A stretch of DNA of 64,000 bases from Chelonoidis abingdonii (Eukaryota > Chordata > Testudines > Testudinidae), in the NCBI RefSeq assembly GCF_003597395.2, contig NC_133771.1, positions 124,109,783 through 124,173,782 on the forward strand, read 5' to 3'. This document shows, piece after piece, positions 1 to 9,923 of the stretch. Made by a program: the position numbers and the translations under genes. The notes below the pieces were generated by a model that saw nothing but the letters and a program-made list of their open reading frames with translations, made no database searches and had not been told where the DNA came from. The stretch's first letter is position 1, and each line of letters opens with the position of its first letter.

Positions 1-317
1 CTTTTTGGTTATTGCATGTTAAGTACAAAGAGTGTGCTAATATTACTTGAGTGGTTGAGCTTAATAATATTGTATCCAATATATTCTGAGGCCTTGTAAA
101 CCTACATATGCAACAGGATGTCTAGCAGCATTTACCCGTAACACTTATAGTACGTCCTATTTTCAAAGTGTTGTACAATTTTGACTTTTCTGTCTAAACT
201 TCAATTTACTTCTTGGTGACGGTCTTTTAGGTTTCTGTTCCTAGTGAGAAATCTTAAATAGAAAATTGTTACAGGAAATATTTAAAATTTTACCCTTCAT
301 TTTAAAAAGTGATACAA

Positions 318-420
318 ACACTTAGGACCCTAAGTCTCATTGAAAGTGGGAGTTAGGCTTCTAAGTGACTTGGGACTTAGTCTTCTAAATCACTTAGGTG
401 CTTTTGAAAATATTGCCCTA
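318..420. repeat. palindromic 'ctaagtgacttggga' interspersed repeat, copy 1
   Basis: The stretch contains alternating cttagg/cctaag words (cttaggaccctaagtc, ctaagtgacttgggactta, cacttaggtgcttttgaaaa). Related sequence recurs at 1777-1849 plus 2131-2173, at 5620-5690 and, more diverged, at 57837-57955. The self-complementary layout and dispersed copies suggest an old non-autonomous DNA transposon. I cannot name the family. Confidence 0.45.
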
Positions 421-771
421 AATCACCAGAATCAGGTACACTTATCAAATAGGTTATTAATTCTAGTGCTAATCATATAGGATTTCTGACTGTCTCTTCA
501 GTACTTTCTTCTTCCTAGCCTGCTGTCCACCTGCCTGACTCCAGTCTACTACTTTTGCTTCCCAAAGTAATCAGTTTCTTCCCTCAGTGGTGACATTAAA
601 TCTTGAATCAATCCTAACCACTTGCAGGAAGATGGATAATTAAATGACACTGTATTTTTTCTTGTATGAAGAAAAATGCATTAACAATTGCAATTAAATT
701 GGAAAAAAGAATACATGTGCAATATGAAGCCATACACATAATGCCATAACATAGCCTACATTTATTTCTAG

Positions 772-980
772 AGAGGCAGTGTGGCCTTAAGATAGAGTAC
801 TGGACTTAAGGAAACCTGGGTTCTATTCACCGCTGTGCCACTTTACTGCTGGGTGACTTTAGGAAAGTCACTTCCCTTCCTGTGTCTTGGTTTCCTCATC
901 TGGAAAATGGGGATAATATTTGCCTCCTTTGCAAAGGACTTTGAGGTCTATAGATAAAAAACGCTGTATAAGAGCTAGTT
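772..980 (+). repeat. MIR (CORE-SINE) copy
   Basis: Aligns by eye with the MIR consensus over its whole length: a 5' tRNA-like part (ggcagtgtggcctta), a core with ctgctgggtgactttagg, then cctcatctggaaaatgggg and a tail near ctgtataagagc. MIR elements are ancient, tRNA-derived, LINE-mobilised SINEs shared across amniotes. This copy is a fossil. Confidence 0.8.
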
Positions 981-1519
981 GTAGTTTGTATGTTGTAAGA
1001 GCTAAGAAAGGAACCTAAGCAAAGAGGAAATAGAAACAAACTATAGGAAACGAGAGAATGATGACACAACGAACATAGCATGTCAGATAGAAGAAATACC
1101 ATGCAGAACCTGGAAACTTGTAATATAGCAAAGACATCTGTCTCTAACTCTCTCCAGCACTTTTTTACCAGATCCATCAACAGAACTCTGTATATACATC
1201 ACCATTCCATACCTACCCCTTAATCAGCTCTGAAAATAAGTACTAAATGCCACAGATGTTTTCTTCCCTTCTGTTCTATGTTGTTTTCTAGAGCTGCTGC
1301 CCTATCATTCCTCTCCAGTCCCAATTTGTCTGAATGAAACAGTGTCACCACCTTTTTATCCCCTGGTCTTCCGCAGTTGAACAAAAAATTGGACTTCACC
1401 AAGTATTGTCTCTGTTCAGCTTTCCCATCCTTTCTCTGGAATATCTTATTTCTGTGAAGCTGATAATACTTAACATTAGGGCCAGACCCTTGCCTGTAAT
1501 TTCAGAATCTTATGAATGA

Positions 1520-1610
1520 GCAGCAAAGAGTCCTGTGGCACCTGATAGACTAACAGACTTATCGGAGCATGAGCTTTCGTGCGTGAATACCCACTTTGTC
1601 GGATGCAGCA
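1520..1610 (-). repeat. Penelope-like element tail (pLTR fragment)
   Basis: Reverse complement of the 3' tail of the PLE at 32945-33772, recognised by tcctgtggcacc, agactaacagac and gagcatgagctttcgtg. The tail hairpin and its GAAA are present but the CUGANGA core is altered (ccgacaa), so this is an older copy. No target-site duplication was found. Confidence 0.7.
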
Positions 1611-1776
1611 ACACAAACATTTATAGTAATGTGCAAGTGCACAGGAAGTGGAAAGTGAAATTCTGGAAATGCAGGTGTTTATATTCAAAGCCGTACCAGT
1701 TTAAAGTGCAAAGCTTGGTGTGTGCAGTCTTAAATAGATGTAAAACTGGAACTTGGTTTGTAACAATTTAGCTCTG

Positions 1777-1849
1777 GGGTAAAATTTTCAAAAGTGCGGA
1801 AGAGATTTAGAAATGTGACTCCCCTTTTTAAAAGTCACTTGGGCACTTA
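1777..1849. repeat. palindromic repeat, copy 2, left part
   Basis: attttcaaaagtgc ... aaagtcacttgggcactta belongs to the same family as 318-420. It is interrupted by the MITE at 1850-2130 and continues at 2131-2173 (ttaggagcctaagtccc ... aaattttaccc). Confidence 0.45.
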
Positions 1850-2130
1850 AGGTACATCTACAGTGCAAAAAACAAACCCTGCAGCAGGAAGTCTCAGACT
1901 GGATCAGCTGACTCAGACTTGCATTACAGGGCTTAAAATAGCAGTGCAGACATTCCTGTTGGAGCTTGGGTTCTAAACCTGGCGGGAGGCACGCGTCTCA
2001 GACCCTGAGCAAGATATTCCAGCAGGAATATCTACACTGCTACTTTTAGCTCCAAAGCCTGAGCTTGTCGGCTGACTCATATTCTGAGACTCACTGATGT
2101 GGTAGTGCGGTTTTCAGTGTAGACATACCC
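1850..2130. mobile_element. Harbinger-type MITE, 281 bp, TSD TTA
   Basis: Terminal inverted repeats aggtacatctacagtg (left) and cagtgtagacataccc (right; reverse complement gggtatgtctacactg) are bounded by TTA at 1847-1849 and 2131-2133. A 3-bp TWA target-site duplication and 'gtctacact' termini are typical of PIF/Harbinger elements. The same termini bound the 4.4-kb element at 24253. The interior repeats inverted blocks (cctgcagcaggaa, ctgactcagact) and encodes nothing. Confidence 0.85.
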
Positions 2131-2173
2131 TTAGGAGCCTAAGTCCCTTCTGCGCTTCTGGAAATTTTACCCA
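2131..2173. repeat. palindromic repeat, copy 2, right part
   Basis: Continuation of the repeat interrupted by the MITE at 1850-2130. It contains ttaggagcctaagtccc and ends in aaattttaccc, the expected mirror of its left end. Confidence 0.45.
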
Positions 2174-4297
2174 TGTCACTAAAGTATCAACTTAGTGTTG
2201 AAAACAGATTTAAATCTGATTAATATTATCCACATAGGGGTTTAGATCTTTTAATTAGGTTTAAAATCAGACCTTTAGTTAAACTTGTGCAACTTTGGTT
2301 TTTAGTCTAAAATCATGATTGACCAGTACATTTCCATTGCCCATACAGAGATGCAGAAAAGAAACATAAATGAGATTTTGTAAGTTCTTTGTTTCAGTAA
2401 ACAGAGGTATTGTGTGAAATATTTAAATTTGTTTTATGAAGTATGTTTTTACATACTTTGTCTCTATAGGCAAAACATTCACTGCTGGCCACTTTTTTAT
2501 TGGTGACCGAGTTTACTGAATATCACGTTGTTTAATAAAATTCCAGTGGTGGAATGCAGAAAATTAACAGGGTTGCCAGGGAAAAAAATAGAAGCTCAGC
2601 AACAAAGGCCATTCTGTGACTTCAGTGTTTGTATTTGTTCATGGCTCTTATTTTTCTTTTTTTGCAGCTTGAGGGTAGGCAAAGACATAAGTTTTGTAGG
2701 GCATTCATAATTCACTATAATGCTTTTGTATCTTTTTTCCCCATTTAGGACTTTAGCAACGATTGCATAGTCTGAAGGAGCTGAAGGGCAGATAGGGAAA
2801 TGTATTTTTCTGTCACTCAAGATTTGCTTTTATTGAAGAATGCAGTGTTGCTCATAGGAAAGAAAATGAAGCATTCAACACTGCATTCCAAATACTTTCT
2901 TAAAAAAAAAAAAAAAAGGAAAAAAAAAAGTTCTACTTCTCTTTCCATTCTCTGCCAGAGACAGATCACTTAAACTCTTGAATTACAACATCTGTCTATA
3001 TCTAAGGGGCCTCACTCGCCCAGCCTCCTTAGTTGTTTCTCTATCCAGCAGATGGATCAATTCCCTAGGTGGCTGGAGGCTGCCCTTCTAGAAGAATCCA
3101 ACGGTATCTCAAGTGCAAACTCAGACTGTAAACTAGCCAGAAGGAAAGAGGAGGAAGTTAGATTTGTTCAGGCTGATATAGTCAGGGTCCTCCTGTACAT
3201 AGTTTTATAACTAGAGCTTGCACCAGAGGCATCACCATTCCTAGAATTCCTGTACCCACATACAGCGGTCAGTAATTCTAGTGGCTGTCAGCCACGGTCA
3301 AGCCCAATTCCATGTCTGGTACCCTCAGAATCAAAAAAGGGTAACATCTAGGGTTGGTGATTGAGTTCCTACTTAAGACTTGGACCATTAAAACTGAACT
3401 CTGGAGAATACTATAAAGTGGAGAGCACCACCCAGCAATCAGTTTCTATAGCGGTTTCTCAATTTGGAAAGCTAGTAAACTTCACAGCCTGTAAAGATGC
3501 AGGCTTCATCTCCCATTCCTCACTACTGTTGCACAGTTAACCTCTTCCTGTATAGAAGGTGGAATGGCAGCTGTATGGTACCTTAGAGATTGGACTGATG
3601 AAGATTCAACTTGTAGGCTGTGACCTATGGTTAATTCCAGGTCCTCCTGAGTTTGTTGTGCCCTTTCAGGAACTTCATAGCTAGCCCATGCTGCCATTAA
3701 ACATATTTTCTAGTACTGTGGCAAGAAAGGGCACAGTAAGACCTGACTATAACAACGTAAAATAACTTGTCTACAGACTTCCTAAAACTTTAGCTATGCA
3801 GTCTCATTTATCCCTAATGTTTGAGTAGAACATTCAGATAAAAAATTCACAACACACGGATAAGATCAATAAAATACCTTGCCATTATAGATGCTGGTTA
3901 TTCAAGATTCTAGACTGGTTATGTTAATTTTTTTCTACTACAGAATAGAGATCACAGTCCAAAATGTCTAGAAGTAAAACTAGGATTCCAAAATCTTGTA
4001 ATTCTTTCACTGATTAATTTAAAAAAAAAATCTGAAAAAGGCATTTGCGCAGCAATTTAGGTAATTCTAATTATGGATATTAGCCTGACTAAATTGAAGA
4101 AGCTTTCTGGGTGGTTAGTTTACATATGGTGACTTGCTTCCATCTTGAAGAAAACCATTTAATATCAATGCTCAGGGTTTAGAAAAAATTAGAAATAGTT
4201 TGGCTTTACATTAAAGTTTTAGGGCATGGAGTCTAAGTCCATAATTTATTTCATGTAGAAGTGATGCTAGCTATCATATACAGAAAGTATGATACAT
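2174..4297. other. intronic stretch without a recognised feature
   Basis: No exon, transposon end or tRNA-like sequence was recognised. It includes an A-rich simple stretch near 2900-2930. Open frames here are short and lack codon character or known domains. Confidence 0.5.
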
Positions 4298-4305
4298 ATT
4301 AAGAG

Positions 4306-5061
4306 AGAGGTTGCCAACTTTCTATTTGGAGAAAACAGAACACATTTGCCCCTCCCCTTCTCCAAAGCCCCATCCCTGTTGACTCCATCCCCCTTCCCTC
4401 TGTCGCTTGCTCTCCCCCATGCTCACTCACTTGATCATTTTCACCAGGCTGGGGCAAGAGGTTATGGTATGAGAGGGGGTGAGGGCTCCGGCTAGGGGTG
4501 TAGGCTCTGGAGTGGGTTTGAGGATGATGGATTTGGGGTGCAGGAGGGGGGCTCAGGACTGGAGCAGGGGACTGGAATGCCGGAATGGGTTCCGAGCTGG
4601 GGCAGGGGTGCAGGAGGGAGTTTGGGTGTGGGGAGGGATCTAGGGCTGGGGCAAGGGAGTGAGGTGCGGGAGGGGGTTTGGGCAGCACTTTACCTCAAGC
4701 GTTTTCCAGGAAGTGGCCAATATGTCTCCTAGGCGGAGACGCACAGCAAGGGGGCTCTGTGCGCTGCCCCTGCCTGCTGGCACCACCCCGCTGCTCCTGT
4801 TGACCGTGGTTCCTGGCCAATAGGAGTTGTGGAGCAGGTGCTTAGGGAGGGGGTTTGCATGTGGAGCCCCCGTGACCACCCCGTGCCTAGCAACCAGAGG
4901 GATATGCTGGGAGCAGTGCAGAGTTGGGAAGGCACCCTGCCTGCCCCACTGCGGGCAGCCAACTAAACTTTTAATTGTCTGGTCAGCGATGAAAAGGGAC
5001 CCTGGTGAGTCAAGTCCGCAACTGAGCTTTCTGGTTGAAATCCAGATGCCTGGCAACCCTA
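4306..5061. mobile_element. hAT-type non-autonomous DNA transposon, 756 bp, 8-bp TSD
   Basis: Left end agaggttgcca and right end tggcaacccta are imperfect inverted repeats (9 of 11). They are flanked by attaagag (4298-4305) and attaatag (5062-5069), a 7/8 match to an 8-bp target-site duplication as made by hAT transposases. The interior is GC-rich, with a quasi-repetitive G-rich tract at 4430-4680 (units such as ggggtgcaggaggg), and no transposase frame. Several proline- or glycine-rich open frames inside it are composition artefacts. Confidence 0.75.
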
Positions 5062-5619
5062 ATTAATAGTCAGGTTGTTATACAGTGGGAGGGAAATAGT
5101 TTCTAATGACTGGGAGCACTAGCCAAGAATTTTTCAACTTCTAATGAACAAGAACTTCTAGCAATAGATATTGTTTGATGTAGGAGGAAAATACAAGATT
5201 CCTTTGTAGCGTGGATATGCTTTTTCATTATCTTGGTGTCAGAGACTACTGTTACGTAAGATCAATAACAATATAAAGAACAGAAAAGTAAAGAGAATTG
5301 GGTCTGAAAATCTAGTTCAGATATCTGCTGGTGACCCAGGTCAACATTCAATAATCCATATTTTTAAAAGATGAAGCGGACATAAGGATTTTAGTTTTGA
5401 CAGCTTGGCTTTCGAGCTACTCTAATTCTGAAGCTCTCTCCTTTTCACTGTAAGTTAGTCTTCAAAAAGAAATCTGGCCAAATGGAGACGTAGGTATGTT
5501 TATAGAAGCTGGCTGAACTGCTTTTGTAATAACATACTAGGCTAGAAGAGAAGAAGGAAAATTACAACTTGTAGAAATTTCTCTTAGGCTGTGAAATTCT
5601 GGGTGGAGACTAGGAGTAG

Positions 5620-5690
5620 TATTTTCAAAAGCACCCAAGTGACTTGGGACCTAGGCTCCTAAGTCATGTAGGTGCTTTTAAAGTATTTTT
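5620..5690. repeat. palindromic repeat, copy 3
   Basis: attttcaaaagcacccaagt ... cctaggctcctaagtc ... aggtgcttttaaagta is the same family as 318-420 and is nearly symmetrical. Confidence 0.45.
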
Positions 5691-5976
5691 ATCCTTTTAT
5701 CTGGTTTGTCTGAAGTGTCGTGCACACTAATATTGCTATATAAATAATATGATTGTGATTTGGTAACTTCTGCCTTTTTTAATCTCTTCTGATTAGATAA
5801 CTTTGCATTTGCATGCTCAATATTAGATCAGAATTCTCCAAGTGATTATTTCTTTATTCTGCGTGACGTAAGATTTTCTTGATGGATTCTGTTGCACAGT
5901 CAAAGTCTTTGTTAATTCAGTAACAAGCCCCAGATTCAAAGGACACCTTTGCTCTTTCCTCTAAACCTATAGGTGG

Positions 5977-6750
5977 TGTAACAGGATCTAGACTCACCAC
6001 CACTGGTGTCTCCTGCTAGTTGCTTTGGGAATTAGCTCTTGTCAGCTGTGGCATACCCTCTGCACGTGGTGTCTCACCCATTGTCGGCTCTACTGATTTG
6101 GGAACCGTGTTGCTCCCCACTCGGTGGTGTCCGCTTCAGGGCACTGCCCTGTGGCAGTGCCCACTACTCCACTTTCACCCACTTCCCAGGGGGTTGGGGT
6201 GGGTAACAGTCCTTTTGGCTTGCACCTGCCTCAGTGACCAATCACAACCCCAAAGTCTAGCCTCTCGCCTCCAGGGCAAGTTTCAGTCAGTCTCAGCCAC
6301 ACTCCTCCACAGCCAGGTGCAGTACAAGGGGAGGACCCAGGCCAATCTCTTACTCTGGGTACTGTCCCAGGGACCCTCTAGTGGCATCCTCTCTGCCCTT
6401 CTCTCTCCTTGTCTGATTATCCTTCCTGGGCCACTTCCCACTTGGCCCCCTGCACCTTCTCAGTCTTTCTAGTCAGGGGCTGCAGCCTGGCAGGTAATGG
6501 GATAGAGTTCTCTTCTACTCCACCTCCTTACCTCAGGAGCCAGTCCTCCTCCCTTGCTAGTCAGGGAGAAACTCCCCTCTCCTTTGCTAGGCAGCCTTTA
6601 TATAGGGCTCAGCCTGGCTCTGATTGGCTGCCTCTTTCTTTGCCCTGATTGGCTCTCCACAGGCCTTTGCTGATTGGCTGCTGGTCTACACAGCCTCTCT
6701 GGTCTGTTCCAGCCCTTTTTCTCATAGAGTGGGGCAGCCACCCCACTACA
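5977..6750 (-). mobile_element. solo LTR, 774 bp, 5-bp TSD GGTGG
   Basis: The element begins tgtaacagg and ends ccactaca, so it has TG...CA termini on either strand. Direct repeats ggtgg flank it at 5972-5976 and 6751-6755. Read on the minus strand it carries several CCAAT boxes (attgg at about 6630-6680 on +) upstream of a TATATAAA box at about 6599-6606, which is retroviral or retrotransposon promoter order. No internal gag/pol region is attached, so it is a recombined solo LTR. The superfamily is not determined. Confidence 0.85.
6595..6690 (-). promoter_or_regulatory. LTR promoter: CCAAT boxes plus TATA box on the minus strand
   Basis: On the minus strand, CCAAT pentamers (complement of tgattggct, seen at about 6630, 6650 and 6672) precede ctatataaagg. 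The spacing is that of an RNA polymerase II LTR promoter. It points away from the + strand host gene. Whether it is still active is unknown. Confidence 0.6.
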
Positions 6751-6755
6751 GGTGG

Positions 6756-8333
6756 GTTTTCCCATCTCAGTTATGGCTTGTAGTTCCTTATTCAAGTCTT
6801 TAATTGAAGATGGTTGCAGATATTGCAAAAGGATAACCACTTCTTAAGGATGTTATAAAAAAGTTCAGACTTTAAAAAGAAGGAATCCCCCGTCTTCCAC
6901 TCGATCCAAAAAAGGAAAACAAACTCCTCCCAAAAGACCTAGGTTTTGTTTTTCACAAGTCTTCATAATCTCAAAATGCTTTGCTCACTTAGCATCAAAT
7001 TAAAAACATATTGTAGACTAGAGACCACACCTATTAAGAAATTCCTGTTGTAAATGAGCCTTTCAGAAAGTTAGAGGATGGCCAAAATTCCATTATATTG
7101 GAGAGTGTCTAGCAGCCTTAGCTGTGGAATTGCTCATAACAAAGATTTGTATGGTTTGCCTTACATGATGGAAAATCCTGTGTGGCAACTATTGGCGACT
7201 TGATTATCTCTCCACTTTCTTTGATACACACCCCAAATCCTTGAGATGTTGCTTCTGTCATCATCCTTGTGGTCCAGTAGGGTAGTACTTCCTTAGGATC
7301 CATCAAGGCCGCTCCTGAATTGGCCCAGTGGATTGTCAAGATCTAACATCAAGGGTTCCCCCTGTTTTGGGGGGAAGGGCAATGAATTACAACTTCCTGT
7401 CTTCCTAAATCTCAGGAGACCAAACCTGGTTTTTTTATGCATAGATTTACAAAAGATTACAGTTAGGCTGGCACAGTGCTGCTAACATATTGTAGGAGAA
7501 AGAATGCTTAAATATTTAATATAGGCAGCAGATTTGTGTGTGTGTTTTTTTGTTTTGGTGACAGCAAGATTCACTGCAATACAAACTATTGATACATGAA
7601 AAAATATAAATCCTGTTACTACTTTTTCTTTAATTGCACCTCTCTCTCTTTGGAACAGTGCTACTTTTCTTTGTGTAAATACTCAGTAAACCTTTTTGTA
7701 TAGGCAAATGTTATACTTGACTAACCTGATTTCTTTGAGCCATGGATCCTATAGTTGCTCACTGATTAAACTAGTTAGTCTTTATGAAACTGCTCTTGAA
7801 ATAACTTGTTTATTACAGAACTTGAACACTTCAGAATTTCATTCATTTTCATTCCCTTTTTTAATAACTGCCATAAGATTATTTTATCAGAATTTGAAAG
7901 TTAATTTCCTCAGATGATGGCTAAATTGTTTGATAGACAAGCCTTGTGTACATGTGGAAACCAAACTATTGCTGAAAACGTTTCTCATTAATGACTATTG
8001 AAAGCTATCTAAGTGCTTGTGCAAACCTGACTCAATACCATCTCGGAAAACATGACTGAGACTTTCAAGGGTCAGGGGAGAAATGCCCAGTCTTTAAAAA
8101 GAGATGCCTAGTGATTTCTAGTTTCATTTATTCTTTCTTACTTTTTTTTTTTGTAACCATATGTATTTGTATGTGAAGTCTGATAATTACTGTAGTGAAA
8201 GTGAAAGTCCTCTGGGCTTTTATTTTTTTTATTGTATTGTGAAACCTTGACTCAGAGCTTTCCCCTACTGCTATGTATCTAGTTACTAATAATTATTTGT
8301 TACAGCAGTGCCTAAAGATCCCAACTGATTTAT
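6756..8333. other. intronic stretch without a recognised feature
   Basis: AT-rich sequence without recognised exons or transposon ends. A minus-strand open frame of 73 codons at 7118-7339 has no domain I recognise. Confidence 0.5.
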
Positions 8334-8628
8334 TCTATGTTTGTAGAGCACAGTGGGTCATGGTGTATGACTAGGGCTCCGTGGCACTATGGTAATACAA
8401 ATGATCATAATTGGGGGTTGGTTGATTGTGCCAAACACCATACAATGCTTACTAACAGTTCTGTTTGCTGCCTAGAAGAGTTTATACTCTACATATCTAA
8501 CAGACAAAGGACAGGGAGTGGAAACCAACACAGGAGGGTGAAGTGACTTCACCCAGGGTCAGTGGGAGAGTGAGGGATAGAACCCTACATCTCCTGAGTC
8601 ACAGTCCAGTCTACTGGGCCACTCTGCC
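8334..8628. repeat. old SINE/LINE-tail composite with a MIR-like core (minus strand)
   Basis: The 5' part (gtttgtagagcac ... gactagggctcc ... ggtaatacaaatgat) matches a dispersed tail also seen reversed at 11045-11125 and diverged at 23510-23600. The 3' part (gaagtgacttcacccagggtc, then tctcctgagtcacagtccag) is the reverse complement of the CORE-SINE core (gtgaccttggg...) followed by its tRNA-like end. Boundaries are approximate. Confidence 0.55.
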
Positions 8629-8714
8629 CTTTTTTTTTAATCCTCCACCTCCAAATTTAAATTTTTCCTGAAGGAAAAAATCACATTTTAAAGTAATCAG
8701 ATCCAGCTAACTTG

Positions 8715-8849
8715 CATCCAAGAATTAAAAAAAAAAACTGGCTGAGTTGCCTGCTAGACGGGTAATGTTGATTTTTCAATGAGTTTTGGAACCGTGAGAA
8801 AGTTCCAGAAGACTGGAAGAAAGCTAATGTTCCACCAATATTTAAAAAG
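8715..8849 (+). repeat. CR1 LINE fragment, reverse-transcriptase region (part 1)
   Basis: Translated piecemeal it reads KVPEDWKKANVPPIFKK around 8790-8849, a typical stretch of CR1 ORF2 before the RT core. The match stops at aatatttaaaaag (8837-8849) and resumes after an insertion at 9048. The copy is frameshifted and truncated. Confidence 0.75.
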
Positions 8850-9034
8850 ATGGTCAACGCTCTGTAGTCTGTGTTCACTCCTTGTAGTTCAGCCAATCCT
8901 CACCAGCGGCTCCAAAGCTATGCCAACAAGCCCACTTCCTCAGTCTTTCTATAGTTAGGAAAGAATCCCTTGTGATTTTTAGAGAGGGTTATTGCACAAA
9001 CAGTACTCTGACCTCTAACCTGTTACTATAACAC
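8850..9034 (-). mobile_element. unclassified 185-bp repeat inserted in CR1, 13-bp TSD
   Basis: Flanked by a perfect 13-bp duplication, aatatttaaaaag at 8837-8849 and 9035-9047, and it splits an otherwise collinear CR1. A second copy lies in opposite orientation at 9747-9923 and matches over nearly the full length (for example gaggaagtgggcttgttggc, agggattctttcctaac). The long TSD suggests target-primed reverse transcription (a SINE, LINE or PLE tail) rather than a DNA transposon. Family unknown. Confidence 0.7.
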
Positions 9035-9047
9035 AATATTTAAAAAG

Positions 9048-9590
9048 TGTAAAGAGGATGATCCAGGTAATTATAGTCGTGTCAGTCTGACATTGATTCC
9101 AGGCAGAATAATGGAGCAGTTGATAGGGACTTCATTAATAAAGAATCAATGATAATATAATGCTAATCAACATGGGTTGATGGAAAATAGGTCTGGTCAA
9201 ACTGTCTTGATATCATGTTTGTTTGTTGTTGAGATAACAGATTTGATAATCTTCCGACATGGGGAACAAATATTTGATAATGGGCTCTTCATTCTATCAG
9301 ACAGAGGTATAACAAGATCCAATGGCTGGAAGTTGAAGCTAGACAAACTCAGACTGGAAAAAAGGTGTACATTTTTAACAGTGAAGGTAATTAACTATTA
9401 GAACAGTTTACCAAAGATCATGAAGTGTTCTCCATCCACTGACAATTTGAAAATCAGGATTCGATGTATTTTTTTTTTAAAGATATGCTCTGTTTCAAAT
9501 GGAGTTATTTTGGGAGAATTGTGTGGACTGTGTTATACAGAAGTTCAGACTAGATCATAGTGATCCCTTTTGACCTTGGAATCTTTTTTT
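9048..9590 (+). repeat. CR1 LINE fragment, RT core remnant and 3' end (part 2)
   Basis: It resumes CR1 ORF2 after the insertion (PGNYSRVSLTLIPGRIMEQ, then QHGLMENRSGQTVLIS as in CR1 RT). It then jumps by internal deletion to the 3' end (ctagacaaactcagactgg, aacagtttacc, ttcagactagatcatagtg). Disabled copy in the same orientation as the host gene. Confidence 0.8.
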
Positions 9591-9746
9591 TTTTTTTTAA
9601 TCTTTCTGAAGATTTCAGTATGCCTTTCTGGAATTTAGTCACATGAAGCTATGAAAAAAACCATCTCACATATACAGTGAAAGGACTTGAGTCCAAAACT
9701 AAAGCTTACTGTCCATCAAACTAGTCAAAAAGTAGAATTAAATGTT

Positions 9747-9923
9747 GTGTTATAGTAACAGTTTAGAAGTCAGAGGTTTGTGCAATAACCTTCTTTAAAG
9801 ATTGCAAGGGATTCTTTCCTAACCATAGGAAGGCTGAGGAAGTGGGCTTGTTGGCACAACTTCGGAGCCACCAGGGAGAGTTGGCTGAGATACAAGACAT
9901 AAGTGCAGACTAGAGAAGGTTGA
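9747..9923 (+). repeat. second copy of the unclassified 185-bp repeat
   Basis: Inverse of 8850-9034. Shared blocks include gtgttatagtaacag, gtgcaataacc, gggattctttcctaac and gaggaagtgggcttgttggc, continuing to gactagagaaggttgac. Together the two copies flank the CR1 3' part as an inverted repeat. Confidence 0.75.

Noticed and set aside
4299..5066. Overlapping Pro/Gly-rich open frames on both strands (68-138 codons)
   Set aside because: They lie inside a GC-rich hAT MITE with matched ends and TSD. Length comes from low stop-codon density, not coding.
6020..6648. 150-codon + strand open frame
   Set aside because: Entirely within a minus-strand solo LTR; no domain, and the frame is opposite to the LTR's own orientation.
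7118..7339. Minus-strand 73-codon frame with a protein-like appearance
   Set aside because: No recognised motif, splice sites or second supporting exon. Could be an old retroelement relic, but I cannot support it.
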